Shown here piece by piece: positions 35,849-44,243 of a DNA stretch of 64,000 nucleotides. The notes beneath the pieces were generated by a model. It made no database searches. It worked only from the letters and a program-made list of their open reading frames with translations, and had not been told where the DNA came from. Numbering within the stretch: the first letter of the stretch is position 1; every line of letters starts with the position of its first letter. The DNA lies in contig NZ_JAGJBZ010000002.1 of the NCBI RefSeq assembly GCF_020010925.1, forward strand, positions 1,922,001 through 1,986,000, written 5' to 3'. A program made the translations under genes and the position numbers. Source of the DNA: Streptomyces griseiscabiei (GTDB lineage: Bacteria; Actinomycetota; Actinomycetes; Streptomycetales; Streptomycetaceae).

Positions 35849-37534
35849 TCACTTGTACATCGTCTGGTTCATGGTTCCGGGGGCGTACGCGTCCGGGTCG
35901 ACCCAGACGTTGATGAGCGACGGCTTGCCCGACTCACGCGCGCGCCGGAGCGCGGGGCCGATGTCGGCGGGGTCGCGGACCTCCTCGCCGTAACCGCCGA
36001 GCATCTGGGCGAACTTGTCGTAGTGCACGTCGCCGAGGGTGTTGCCGATCCGCTCGCGCTCCAGGCCGTACTTCTGGGCCTGGCCGTAACGGATCTGGTT
36101 CATGGAGGAGTTGTTGCCGATGATCCCGACGAAGGGGAGGTCGTAGCGGACGAGGGTCTCGAAGTCCCAGCCGGTGAGGGAGAAGGCGCCGTCGCCGAAG
36201 AGGGCCACCACCTCCTTGTCGGGCCGTGCCTTCTTCGCGGCGAGCACGAAGGGGACGCCGACGCCGAGCGTGCCCAGCGGCCCCGGGTCCATCCAGTGCC
36301 CGGGTGACTTGGGCTGGACGACCTGACCGGAGAAGGTGACGATGTCGCCGCCGTCGCCGATGTAGATGGAGTCCTCGGTCAGGAAGTCGTTGATCTCGCT
36401 GACCAGCCGGTAGGGGTGGATGGGCGAGGCGTCGGACCTCAGGCTGGGCAGCCGCTTGTCGATGGCCACCTGCTCGGCGGCGCGCAGCTCGTCGAGCCAC
36501 TCCTTGCGCTTCGACGCGCCCCCGTTGATGCGCCCGGAGGCCGCCTCCGTCACGGACTTGAGCACCAGACCCGCGTCGCCGACGATCCCGAGGTCGATGT
36601 CGCGGTTCTTGCCGACGGTCCGGTAGTCGAGGTCGATCTGGACGACGGTCGCGTCCGGCGACAGCCGCTTGCCGTAGCCCATGCGGAAGTCGAAGGGCGT
36701 GCCGACGATGACGATGACATCGGCGTTGGAGAAGGCGTACCGGCGGGAGAGCTGGAAGTGGTGCGGGTCGCCGGGCGGGAGCGTGCCGCGTCCGGCGCCG
36801 TTCATGTACGCCGGGATGTTGAGCGTGCGCACCAGCTCGATCGCGGACTCGGTGCCACGGGTGGTCCACACCTGGCTGCCCAGCAGGATCGCGGGCTTCT
36901 CGGCGTGCACCAGCAGATCGGCGAGCTTCTCGACGGCCTCGGGGTCGCCGGCCGAGCGGGTCGAGGCCCGGTAGGCACCGGCCTTCGGTACGCGCGCCTT
37001 CTCCACCGGCACCTTGGCGTCGAGGACGTCACGCGGGATCTCCAGGAAGGAGGGGCCGGGGGCGCCGTGGTAGCACTCGCGGAACGCCATCGACACCATG
37101 TCGGCGGCGCGGGCGGTGTCCGGCACGGTCGCCGCGAACTTGGTGATCGGCGTCATCATGTCGACGTGCGGCAGGTCCTGGAGGGACCCCATCTTGTGCT
37201 GGGTGTGCGCGCCCTGGCCGCCGATCAGCAGCATCGGCGACTCGGCGCGGAAGGCGTTGGCGACACCGGTGACGGCGTCGGTCGTACCGGGGCCGGCGGT
37301 GACGACCGCACAGCCGGGCTTGCCGGTGATCCGGGCGTAGCCGTCGGCGGCGTGGGCGGCGACCTGCTCGTGGCGGACGTCGACGACCTCGATGCCCTCG
37401 TCGACGCAGCCGTCGTAGATGTCGATGATGTGGCCGCCGCACAGGGTGTAGATGACCTCCACACCCTCCGCTTTGAGTGCCTTGGCGACGAGGTGACCAC
37501 CGGAGATGAGTTCCTGGCTGTTGCCGTCGGGCAT
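35849..37534 (-). CDS. Oxalyl-CoA decarboxylase-like ThDP enzyme
   Basis: The 561-residue protein is a thiamine diphosphate enzyme of the oxalyl-CoA decarboxylase/2-hydroxyacyl-CoA lyase/acetolactate synthase group. E56 in RHEQVAAHAADGYAR is the cofactor-activating Glu. GDGAFSLTGWDF at 447-458 to NN (474-475) is the metal/ThDP motif. The first 30 residues resemble lyase relatives more than Oxalobacter Oxc, so 2-hydroxyacyl-CoA lyase is a real alternative. The ATG at 37534 has AGGAC upstream; the frame stays open 31 codons further and would cross operator C. It begins the frc operon. Confidence 0.83.
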   Translation of the reverse strand: MPDGNSQELISGGHLVAKALKAEGVEVIYTLCGGHIIDIYDGCVDEGIEVVDVRHEQVAAHAADGYARITGKPGCAVVTAGPGTTDAVTGVANAFRAESPMLLIGGQGAHTQHKMGSLQDLPHVDMMTPITKFAATVPDTARAADMVSMAFRECYHGAPGPSFLEIPRDVLDAKVPVEKARVPKAGAYRASTRSAGDPEAVEKLADLLVHAEKPAILLGSQVWTTRGTESAIELVRTLNIPAYMNGAGRGTLPPGDPHHFQLSRRYAFSNADVIVIVGTPFDFRMGYGKRLSPDATVVQIDLDYRTVGKNRDIDLGIVGDAGLVLKSVTEAASGRINGGASKRKEWLDELRAAEQVAIDKRLPSLRSDASPIHPYRLVSEINDFLTEDSIYIGDGGDIVTFSGQVVQPKSPGHWMDPGPLGTLGVGVPFVLAAKKARPDKEVVALFGDGAFSLTGWDFETLVRYDLPFVGIIGNNSSMNQIRYGQAQKYGLERERIGNTLGDVHYDKFAQMLGGYGEEVRDPADIGPALRRARESGKPSLINVWVDPDAYAPGTMNQTMYK

Positions 37535-37585
37535 GGCGAAGTCCTGTCCCTTCGTAGGGGATCGGCGTGTGCTCGCGGTTGATTG

Positions 37586-37609
37586 CATACAGTCGACGAA
37601 TACTGTATG
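37586..37609. promoter_or_regulatory. Probable GntR operator C, in the divergent ThDP-enzyme/SucC promoter region
   Basis: CATACAGT (37586-37593) and ACTGTATG (37602-37609) are exact inverted 8-base arms around CGACGAAT. The inner AGTCGACGAA resembles operators A and B. The site lies 52 bases before the leftward ATG at 37534 and 70 before the rightward ATG at 37679, so it can serve both operons. Confidence 0.7.
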
Positions 37610-37678
37610 AAGCTTGTTATCCCGCATCCGGTGGGTGGTGTCCAGGGGGCGTGCGGCACTTTTGAGTCAGGAGCCGGA

Positions 37679-38809
37679 ATGGACCTTTTCGAGCACCAGG
37701 CAAGGGAACTCTTCGAGGAACACGGCATCGCGGTGCCACGGGCCGAGGTCACCGACTCGCCCAAGGAGGCCCGTGAGATAGCCCGCAGGCTGGGCGGACG
37801 CGTCGTCGTCAAGGCCCAGGTGAAGACCGGCGGACGCGGCAAGGCGGGCGGGGTGAAGCTCGCCGCCGACCCCGCCGCCACCGAACTGACGGCACGGCAG
37901 ATCCTCGGCATGGACATCAAGGGCCACACCGTCCGCGAGGTCATGGTCGCCGAACCCGTCGCGATCGAGAGCGAGTTCTACGTCTCGTACGTCCTCGACC
38001 GCGCCGCGGGGCGCTTCCTCGCGATCGCCTCCGCCGAGGGCGGCATGGACATCGAGGAGGTCGCGGCGAGCAGGCCGGAGGCGGTGGCCCGTGTCCCCGT
38101 CGACCCGGCGGAGGGCGTGACCTCGGCCAAGGCGTCCGAGATCGCCGAGGCGGCGGGCCTGCCCCCGCAGACCGTCGACGTCCTCATGCGGCTCTGGCAG
38201 GTGCTGACCCGCGAGGACGCCCTCCTCGTCGAGGTGAACCCCCTCGTCCGCACCGCACAGGGGCAGATCCTCGCCCTCGACGGCAAGGTCACCCTCGACG
38301 ACAACGCGACCTTCCGGCAGACCCGGCTGGGCGACGAGGGCTTCGCGCACGACGACCCGCTGGAGGCGGCAGCGGCGGCCAAGGGCCTCAACTACGTGAA
38401 ACTGGACGGCGAGGTCGGTGTCATCGGCAACGGCGCCGGACTCGTCATGTCCACCCTCGACGTGGTCGCGGGCTGCGGCGCCCGCCCCGCCAACTTCCTC
38501 GACATCGGCGGCGGAGCCTCCGCCCAGATCATGGCCGACGGCCTCTCCGTCATCCTCTCCGACCCCGACGTGAAGTCCGTCCTCGTCAACGTCTTCGGCG
38601 GGATCACCGCCTGCGACGCCGTCGCCGACGGCATCGTGCGGGCCCTGGACAGCGTCCGGTTGACCAAGCCGCTGGTCGTCCGCCTCGACGGCAACAACGC
38701 CGTACGCGGCCGGGCGATCCTCGACGGCCGCGACCATCCGCTCGTCCACCAGGCCACCACCATGGACGGCGCCGCGCGCCGCGCCGCCGACCTCGCCCAC
38801 GCGAACTGA
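37679..38809 (+). CDS. Succinyl-CoA synthetase beta-type subunit (paralogue)
   Basis: The 376-residue protein has an N-terminal ATP-grasp domain ([35 protein letters not shown]) and the C-terminal CoA-ligase domain ([46 protein letters not shown]). GGAG lies 6 bases before the ATG. With the alpha-type gene 10 bases further on it forms a heterotetrameric ligase. The paralogous pair lies in the oxalate cluster, apart from TCA-cycle genes, so it may supply or recover a CoA ester for the CoA-transferase, or act as malate- or oxalate-CoA ligase. Specificity is not readable. Confidence 0.92.
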   Translation: MDLFEHQARELFEEHGIAVPRAEVTDSPKEAREIARRLGGRVVVKAQVKTGGRGKAGGVKLAADPAATELTARQILGMDIKGHTVREVMVAEPVAIESEFYVSYVLDRAAGRFLAIASAEGGMDIEEVAASRPEAVARVPVDPAEGVTSAKASEIAEAAGLPPQTVDVLMRLWQVLTREDALLVEVNPLVRTAQGQILALDGKVTLDDNATFRQTRLGDEGFAHDDPLEAAAAAKGLNYVKLDGEVGVIGNGAGLVMSTLDVVAGCGARPANFLDIGGGASAQIMADGLSVILSDPDVKSVLVNVFGGITACDAVADGIVRALDSVRLTKPLVVRLDGNNAVRGRAILDGRDHPLVHQATTMDGAARRAADLAHAN

Positions 38810-38819
38810 GGAGCCGGAC

Positions 38820-39704
38820 ATGGCCATCTACCTCACCAAGGAGAGCAAGGTCCTCGTCCAGGGCATGACCGGCGGCGAGGGCATGAAGCACACCCGCCGG
38901 ATGCTCGCGGCCGGCACGAACGTCGTCGGCGGCGTCAACCCCCGCAAGGCCGGCCGCACCGTCGACTTCGACGACCGGGCCGTCCCGGTCTTCGGTTCGG
39001 TCGCCGAGGGCATCGAGGCCACCGGCGCCGACGTCACCGTCGTCTTCGTCCCGCCCGCCTTCGCCAAGGCGGCCGTCGTCGAGGCCGCCGACGCCGGGAT
39101 CGGCCTCGCCGTCGTCATCACCGAGGGCATCCCCGTCCACGACTCCGTCGCCTTCACGGCATACGCCCAGGCCAAGGGCACGCGCATCGTCGGCCCCAAC
39201 TGCCCCGGCCTCATCACCCCCGGCCAGTCCAACGCGGGCATCATCCCCGCCGACATCACCAAGCCCGGACGGATCGGCCTGGTCTCCAAGTCCGGCACCC
39301 TCACCTACCAACTCATGTACGAACTGCGGGACATCGGGTTCTCCACCTGTGTCGGCATCGGCGGCGACCCCGTCGTCGGCACCACCCACATCGACTGCCT
39401 CGCCGCCTTCCAGGACGACCCCGACACCGAACTCATCGTCCTCATCGGCGAGATCGGCGGCGACGCGGAGGAACGGGCCGCCGCGTACGTCCGCGACCAC
39501 GTCACCAAGCCCGTCGTCGGCTACATCGCCGGGTTCACGGCCCCCGAGGGCAAGACGATGGGCCACGCCGGCGCGATCGTCTCCGGCTCCTCCGGTACCG
39601 CGCAGGCCAAGAAGGAGGCGCTGGAAGCGGTCGGCGTGCGCGTCGGCGGCACGCCCACGGAGACGGCCCGGCTGGTGCTGGCCGCGCTGGAGGCCGAGGT
39701 CTGA
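38820..39704 (+). CDS. Succinyl-CoA synthetase alpha-type subunit (paralogue)
   Basis: The 294-residue protein carries the CoA-binding domain ([22 protein letters not shown] pattern) and the active-site histidine region ([20 protein letters not shown]), with [19 protein letters not shown] and [14 protein letters not shown] typical of the alpha chain. GGAG sits before the ATG. It is the partner of the beta-type gene upstream, in the same operon. The phosphohistidine expected in GHAGAI is present, so the ligase should be active. Both chains have normal lengths. The substrate is inferred only from the neighbouring oxalate genes. Confidence 0.93.
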   Translation: MAIYLTKESKVLVQGMTGGEGMKHTRRMLAAGTNVVGGVNPRKAGRTVDFDDRAVPVFGSVAEGIEATGADVTVVFVPPAFAKAAVVEAADAGIGLAVVITEGIPVHDSVAFTAYAQAKGTRIVGPNCPGLITPGQSNAGIIPADITKPGRIGLVSKSGTLTYQLMYELRDIGFSTCVGIGGDPVVGTTHIDCLAAFQDDPDTELIVLIGEIGGDAEERAAAYVRDHVTKPVVGYIAGFTAPEGKTMGHAGAIVSGSSGTAQAKKEALEAVGVRVGGTPTETARLVLAALEAEV

Positions 39705-39800
39705 CGCACCACCCCACCACCGGCTGGAGGCCGCGGCCCGACCGCACCTCCTTCCGACGCGCCACCCCGCCCCCGACTGTGCACCGAGAGCGGAGAACCC

Positions 39801-41378
39801 ATGGCACCACCCACAGCGACACCCACCACCCCATCCACCCTCACCCTCAAGTCCGGCACCGCCTGGACCGACGCCTGGCAGCGGTGTCTCGCCGTCGCCC
39901 CCGAGGCCTTCCGGGACGACCGTGTCCTCAACCTCTGGAACGGCACCTGGCAGGCCGACGGCCGGGCACTCCCCGCCACCAGCCCCGTCGACGGCACCCC
40001 CGTCGCCGGCCCGCCCCGCCTGGACGGCACCACCGCGCACCGGGCGGTACGGGCCGCCCTCGACCAGCACCGGGCCTGGCGCCACGTCCCCCTCGACGAA
40101 CGCCGCGCCCGGGTCGCCGCCACCCTCGACGCCCTCGCCCAGCACCGCGAACTCCTCGCCCTGCTCCTCGTCCGGGAGATCGGCAAGCCCTGGCGGCTCG
40201 CCCAGGCCGACGTGGACCGGGCCATCGACGGCGTCCGCTGGTACGTCGACGGCATCGGACCCATGGTCGAAGGGCGCGTCCCCCTCGACGGCCCGGTCTC
40301 CAACATCGCCAGCTGGAACTACCCGATGAGCGTGCTCGTCCACGCCATGCTGGTCCAGGCGCTGGCGGGCAACGCGGTCATCGCCAAGACCCCGACCGAC
40401 GGCGGCGTCGCCTGCCTCACCCTGGCCTGCGCGCTCGCCGCCCGCGAGGGCGTCCCCGTCACCCTCGTCAGCGGCAGCGGACACGAACTGTCCGAGGCGC
40501 TGGTCCGCGCGCCCGAGATCGGCTGCGTCTCCTTCGTCGGCGGCCGGGACACCGGCGCCGCCGTGGCCACCGCCGTCGCCGACCTCGGCAAACGCCATGT
40601 CCTCGAACAGGAGGGCCTGAACACCTGGGGCATCTGGAACCACACCGACTGGGACACCCTCACCGCCGTCATTCCCAAACTCTTCGACTACGGCAAACAG
40701 CGCTGTACGGCCTACCCGCGCTTCGTCGTCCAGCGCGCGCTGTTCGACGACTTCCTCGCGGCCTACCTCCCGGCGGTCCGCACCCTGCGCGTCGGTCACC
40801 CGCTCGCCGTGGAACACCCCGACGACCCCTACCCGAAGCTGGACTTCGGCCCCGTCATCAACGCGGCCAAGGCGAAGGAGCTGAACGACCAGATCACCGA
40901 GGCCGTCGACCGGGGCGCCGTCCCCCTCCACCGGGGCAGGCTCTCCGACGCCCGCTTCCTGCCCGGCCAGGACACCGGCGCGTACGTCCAGCCCGTCACC
41001 CTGCTCAACCCGCCCCCGTCCTCCCCGCTCCACCACGCGGAACCCTTCGGCCCGGTCGACACGATCGTCCTGGTCGACACCGAGGCCGAGCTGCTGGCCG
41101 CCATGAACGCCTCCAACGGCGCGCTCGTCGCCACCCTCTCCACCGACGACCGGGCCACGTACGAGCGGCTGGCACCCCAGATCCGCGCGTTCAAGGTCGG
41201 CCACGGCACCCCCCGCTCGCGCGGCGACCGCGAAGAGCTCTTCGGCGGCTTCGGCGCGTCCTGGCGGGGCGCCTTCGTCGGCGGCGAACTGCTGGTGAAG
41301 GCCGTGACCCACGGCCCGCCGGGGGAGCGGCTCCCGGGCAACTTCCCCGAGTACCACCTCATGCCCTCCGCGGCCTGA
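39801..41378 (+). CDS. Aldehyde dehydrogenase-family protein of unknown substrate
   Basis: The 525-residue protein is an NAD(P)-aldehyde dehydrogenase by fold. N173 in SWNYPM and C302 in GKQRCTAYPRF are the expected catalytic residues. The usual ELGGK segment is changed to VLEQEGLNTWG, which keeps Glu residues at 269 and 271 but loses the Gly-Gly-Lys. It starts 96 bases after the SucD-like gene with GGAG upstream and ends at a terminator, so it is the last gene of the operon. It could oxidise glyoxylate, formaldehyde or another aldehyde made by the ThDP or PanE-like enzymes, or reduce a CoA ester. None of these is shown by sequence. Confidence 0.88.
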   Translation: MAPPTATPTTPSTLTLKSGTAWTDAWQRCLAVAPEAFRDDRVLNLWNGTWQADGRALPATSPVDGTPVAGPPRLDGTTAHRAVRAALDQHRAWRHVPLDERRARVAATLDALAQHRELLALLLVREIGKPWRLAQADVDRAIDGVRWYVDGIGPMVEGRVPLDGPVSNIASWNYPMSVLVHAMLVQALAGNAVIAKTPTDGGVACLTLACALAAREGVPVTLVSGSGHELSEALVRAPEIGCVSFVGGRDTGAAVATAVADLGKRHVLEQEGLNTWGIWNHTDWDTLTAVIPKLFDYGKQRCTAYPRFVVQRALFDDFLAAYLPAVRTLRVGHPLAVEHPDDPYPKLDFGPVINAAKAKELNDQITEAVDRGAVPLHRGRLSDARFLPGQDTGAYVQPVTLLNPPPSSPLHHAEPFGPVDTIVLVDTEAELLAAMNASNGALVATLSTDDRATYERLAPQIRAFKVGHGTPRSRGDREELFGGFGASWRGAFVGGELLVKAVTHGPPGERLPGNFPEYHLMPSAA

Positions 41379-41395
41379 ACCGGCCGGATCGTGAC

Positions 41396-41422
41396 CGTCC
41401 CCTCACCCCCGGTGAGGGGACG
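41396..41422 (+). terminator. Hairpin terminator after the aldehyde dehydrogenase gene
   Basis: CGTCCCCTCACC (41396-41407) and GGTGAGGGGACG (41411-41422) form a perfect 12-base stem with a CCC loop, 18 bases after the stop codon. Confidence 0.75.
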
Positions 41423-41553
41423 CGAGGCCCGCGCGCGGGGCCCCGCGGAACCCCTTCCGGGGCCCGGATATGCAGGTGAAGGGCGCTCCGAAAGCTTGGT
41501 ATTGTTGTCCATGTCGCCGCGGGGAACACTCCCTGTCAGGCGGCGGACACCCG

Positions 41554-41636
41554 GTCCGGGTGGCGGAATGGCAGACGCGCTAGCTTGAGGTGCTAGTGCC
41601 CTTCGGGGCGTGGGGGTTCAAGTCCCCCCTCGGACA
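41554..41636 (+). tRNA. tRNA-Leu(GAG)
   Basis: The acceptor stem pairs GTCCGGG (41554-41560) with CTCGGAC (41629-41635). The anticodon stem CTAGC/GCTAG holds the loop TTGAGGT with anticodon GAG. A long variable arm (TGCCCTTCGGGGCG) marks the class II leucine type, and GGTTCAAGTCC gives the T loop. The 3' CCA is not encoded. It reads CUC and CUU codons. Confidence 0.95.
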
Positions 41637-41662
41637 CAGCAGCACAGCAGAGATCTACATCG

Positions 41663-41692
41663 ACCCCATCGACCGGTTCCGGTCGGTGGGGT
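41663..41692 (+). terminator. Hairpin terminator after tRNA-Leu
   Basis: ACCCCATCGACCGG (41663-41676) pairs with CCGGTCGGTGGGGT (41679-41692) with one wobble, followed by TTCGT. It lies 26 bases after the tRNA. Confidence 0.7.
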
Positions 41693-41732
41693 TTCGTCAT
41701 TCGGAGCTCGGTGGGGCTTCGTCCTTCGGGGC
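41683..41732 (+). repeat. Two adjacent 25-base direct repeats
   Basis: Positions 41683-41707 and 41708-41732 agree at 22 of 25 bases (core TCGGTGGGG then TTCGTC). The first copy starts within the terminator stem, so part of the terminator has been copied. Confidence 0.75.
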
Positions 41733-41810
41733 ACGGAAAAAAATGCGGTGCCCTCGCGTGATCCTCTCTCTAAGCTCGGTCCATCGAACGACGAGAGAGG
41801 GGGACCGGCC
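41729..41810 (+). promoter_or_regulatory. Structured leader upstream of the EF-G-like gene
   Basis: Two hairpins can form. GGGCAC (41729-41734) pairs with GTGCCC (41748-41753) around a seven-A run. CCTCTCTC (41763-41770) pairs with GAGAGAGG (41793-41800), and the second arm is the start of the purine-rich ribosome site of the short frame at 41811. Pairing there would hide that site. Confidence 0.5.
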
Positions 41811-41927
41811 ATGTGTGAGCGCACCGCTGTCGTCGTTCCCCGTTCCCTCCACGAGGTGATCCTCGTGTCTTCGTCCGGCCGGTGCCCGCTGCGCGGCCGG
41901 TACCGGACACCCGTGACGCACGTCTGA
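41811..41927 (+). CDS. Short leader frame (38 residues) before the EF-G-like gene
   Basis: The ATG at 41811 follows GAGAGAGGGGGA at good spacing and opens 38 codons ending TGA at 41927. The predicted peptide contains RSLHEVILVSSSGRCPLRGR and many Arg residues. I recognise no family. It stops 92 bases before the EF-G-like start. A strong ribosome site hidden in a stem, a short frame and a translation-factor gene downstream together resemble leader peptides that sense ribosome stalling, as upstream of tet(M)-type genes. That role is inference. GGCGCC-TTCGTAC-GGCGCC at about 41950-41968 could form another hairpin between the two genes. Confidence 0.5.
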   Translation: MCERTAVVVPRSLHEVILVSSSGRCPLRGRYRTPVTHV

Positions 41928-42019
41928 CGTCCCCGACGTCTTCGCCCGGCGCCTTCGTACGGCGCCCTCGCACGGGAATCGCGCCGCCCTGAAACAGCTC
42001 AGCTGAAAGGCCATGGGCC

Positions 42020-44086
42020 ATGCGCACCGACCTGAACACCACCCTCGCAGCCGTCCGGAACCTGGGCATCCTCGCCCACGTCGACGCCGGCAAGACCACC
42101 GTCACCGAGCGGTTCCTGTACGCCACCGGCACCACCCACAAGCGGGGCGAGGTGCACGACGGCACGACCGTCACCGACTACGACCCGCAGGAGCGCGACC
42201 GTGGGATCACGATCTTCGCGGCGGCGGTCAGCTGCGCCTGGGACGGGCATCGGATCAATCTGATCGACACCCCGGGCCATGTCGACTTCGCCGACGAGGT
42301 GGAGCGTTCGCTGCGGGTGCTCGACGGCGCGATCGCGGTGTTCGACGCGGTCGCCGGCGTCGAACCGCAGAGCGAGTCGGTGTGGCGGCAGGCGGACCGG
42401 CACGGCGTACCCCGTATCGCCTTCGTCAACAAGCTGGACCGTGCGGGCGCCGACCTCGACACCGCCGTCGAGTCGATCCGGCGGCGGCTCCATCCGGCGC
42501 CGCTGGTGGTGCAGTTGCCGATCGGCGCGGAGGACGGCTTCGTGGGTGTCGTCGACCTGCTGCGGATGCGGGCGCTGGTCTGGGCGGACGGCGGCGACGA
42601 CGCCGTGGAGGGGCCGGTGCCGGACGCCCTGCGGGACGAGGCGGAGCGGCGCCGACGGCTTCTGGAGGAGGCGGTGGCGGAACTGCATCCGGGGGCGCTG
42701 GAGGAGTACTGCGGCGAGTCCACGCTCTCCGCGGCGACCCTGGCCGCCGCGCTGCGCGACCTGACCCGCACGGGTGAGGGCGTGGTCGTGCTGTGCGGCT
42801 CGGCCTACCGCAACCGCGGCGTCGAACCGCTGCTCGACGCGGTCGTGGCGTATCTGCCCTCGCCGCTCGACGTACCGGCCGTACGCGGTACGCACGACGG
42901 TACGGAGCAGGAGCGGGCCGCCGATGACCAAGTGCCGCTCGCGGCCCTGGCGTTCAAGGTGAGTGCCACGGCCACCGGACGGCTGACCTATCTGCGGCTG
43001 TACTCGGGCACGATCCGGAAGGGGGAGACCGTGCTGGACGCGGGCACGCGGCGCACCGAGCGGATCGGCCGGATCCTGCGGGTCCGGGCCGACCGGCACG
43101 CCGAACTCGACCGGGCCGTGGCCGGGGACATCGTCGCGGTGGTCGGGCTGAAGTCGGCCCGCGCGGGCACGACCCTGTGCGCGCCGTCGGCGCCCCTGCT
43201 GCTCGAACCGCCGTCCGTCGCCGACCCGGTGGTGTCGGTGGCCGTCGAGGCGCGCCGGAGCACCGACACCGACCGGCTCGCGACGGCTCTCGCGCGGCTG
43301 GCCGAGGAGGACCCGTCGCTGGTCGTGCGGACCGATCCGGAGACCGGTCAGACCCTGCTGTCCGGCATGGGCGAACTGCATCTGGAGGTGGCGGTGGAGA
43401 AGATCCGGCAGAGCCAGGGGCTCGACGTCGCCGTCGGCCGCCCCCGGGTCGCGTTCCGTGAGACGGTCGTGCGCGGGCTGTCCGGTCTGGTCTTCCGGCA
43501 CGTCAAACAGGACGGCGGGGCGGGGCAGTTCGCCCATGTCGTGCTGGACCTGGCGCCGCTGGAGGCGGAGGGCGACCGTGCCGCCACGGGCTTCGTGTTC
43601 CGCTCGACCGTGGTCGGCGGGCGGGTGCCGCAGGAGTACGTCCGCGCGGTCGAGGCCGGCTGCCGGGACGCCCTCGCCGAGGGGCCGCTCGGCGGTCACC
43701 CGGTGACCGGGCTGAGCGTCACCCTCACCGACGGGGCGACCCACTCCAAGGACTCCTCGGAGATGGCGTTCCGTACGGCCGGGCGGCTGGCGCTGCGGGA
43801 GGCCATGCGGACGGCGGTGATGGGGCTGCTGGAGCCTGTCGCCGATGTCAGCGTCACGGTGCCCGCGGACGCCGTGGGCGGGGTGCTCGGTGATCTCGCG
43901 GCTCGGCGGGGGCGGGTCACGGACTCCGTGACCCGGGGTGGCTCGGTGGTCGTCAGCGCGGTCGTGCCGTTGGCGGAGCTGTTCGGGTACGCGACGCGGT
44001 TGCGTAGCCGGACGCAGGGGCGGGGGACGTTCACGGCTCGGCCCGCCGGGTACGCCGCCGCGCCGGGGGCCGTGACGGTGGGTTAG
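42020..44086 (+). CDS. Elongation factor G-like translational GTPase (paralogue)
   Basis: The 688-residue protein has all EF-G parts: G1 [10 protein letters not shown]2 region RGITIFAA, G3 DTPGHVDF, G4 NKLD, then domains II-V, with [12 protein letters not shown] in domain III and [23 protein letters not shown] in domain IV. EF-G moves tRNA and mRNA through the ribosome, and paralogues help in recycling or antibiotic tolerance. It is slightly shorter than the main EF-G and stands alone, away from ribosomal-protein genes, so it is a second copy. Similarity to tet(M)-type protection proteins is limited to the shared fold. The ATG follows GAAAGG. Confidence 0.92.
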   Translation: MRTDLNTTLAAVRNLGILAHVDAGKTTVTERFLYATGTTHKRGEVHDGTTVTDYDPQERDRGITIFAAAVSCAWDGHRINLIDTPGHVDFADEVERSLRVLDGAIAVFDAVAGVEPQSESVWRQADRHGVPRIAFVNKLDRAGADLDTAVESIRRRLHPAPLVVQLPIGAEDGFVGVVDLLRMRALVWADGGDDAVEGPVPDALRDEAERRRRLLEEAVAELHPGALEEYCGESTLSAATLAAALRDLTRTGEGVVVLCGSAYRNRGVEPLLDAVVAYLPSPLDVPAVRGTHDGTEQERAADDQVPLAALAFKVSATATGRLTYLRLYSGTIRKGETVLDAGTRRTERIGRILRVRADRHAELDRAVAGDIVAVVGLKSARAGTTLCAPSAPLLLEPPSVADPVVSVAVEARRSTDTDRLATALARLAEEDPSLVVRTDPETGQTLLSGMGELHLEVAVEKIRQSQGLDVAVGRPRVAFRETVVRGLSGLVFRHVKQDGGAGQFAHVVLDLAPLEAEGDRAATGFVFRSTVVGGRVPQEYVRAVEAGCRDALAEGPLGGHPVTGLSVTLTDGATHSKDSSEMAFRTAGRLALREAMRTAVMGLLEPVADVSVTVPADAVGGVLGDLAARRGRVTDSVTRGGSVVVSAVVPLAELFGYATRLRSRTQGRGTFTARPAGYAAAPGAVTVG

Positions 44087-44087
44087 C

Positions 44088-44128
44088 GGGGACGGCGGGG
44101 GTGGGATCTTTCTCGCCCCCGCCGCCCC
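44088..44128 (+). terminator. Hairpin terminator after the EF-G-like gene
   Basis: GGGGACGGCGGGGG (44088-44101) pairs with GCCCCCGCCGCCCC (44115-44128) apart from one bulged A. The loop holds ATCTTTCT. It starts two bases past the stop codon. Confidence 0.7.
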
Positions 44129-44154
44129 TACCCGTCCCATCCTCAAGGGGCTGC

Positions 44155-44238
44155 GCCCCTTTGACCCCCATGGTGCGGGTCGGTGGGGCTTCTCGCGCAG
44201 TTCCCCGCGCCCCTTTCAGGGGCGCGGGGTTTGCCTTT
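44155..44238. repeat. Third copy of the dispersed GC-rich repeat, between convergent genes
   Basis: Bases 44193-44213 are identical to 362-382. The flanks can form a stem, with GGGGCGCGGGG pairing back to CCCCGCGCCCC. The element lies in the gap before the GH43 stop and may end its transcription. Confidence 0.7.
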
Positions 44239-44243
44239 CTCGC

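Noticed and set aside
35849..37534. Acetolactate synthase for branched amino acid synthesis
   Set aside because: There is no small regulatory subunit or ilvC nearby, and the neighbours are CoA transferase, CoA ligases and formate genes.
42020..44086. Tetracycline ribosome-protection gene
   Set aside because: The domain IV signature [10 protein letters not shown] and overall layout are those of EF-G paralogues; I saw no feature specific to Tet(M)-type proteins. Resistance cannot be claimed from the sequence.
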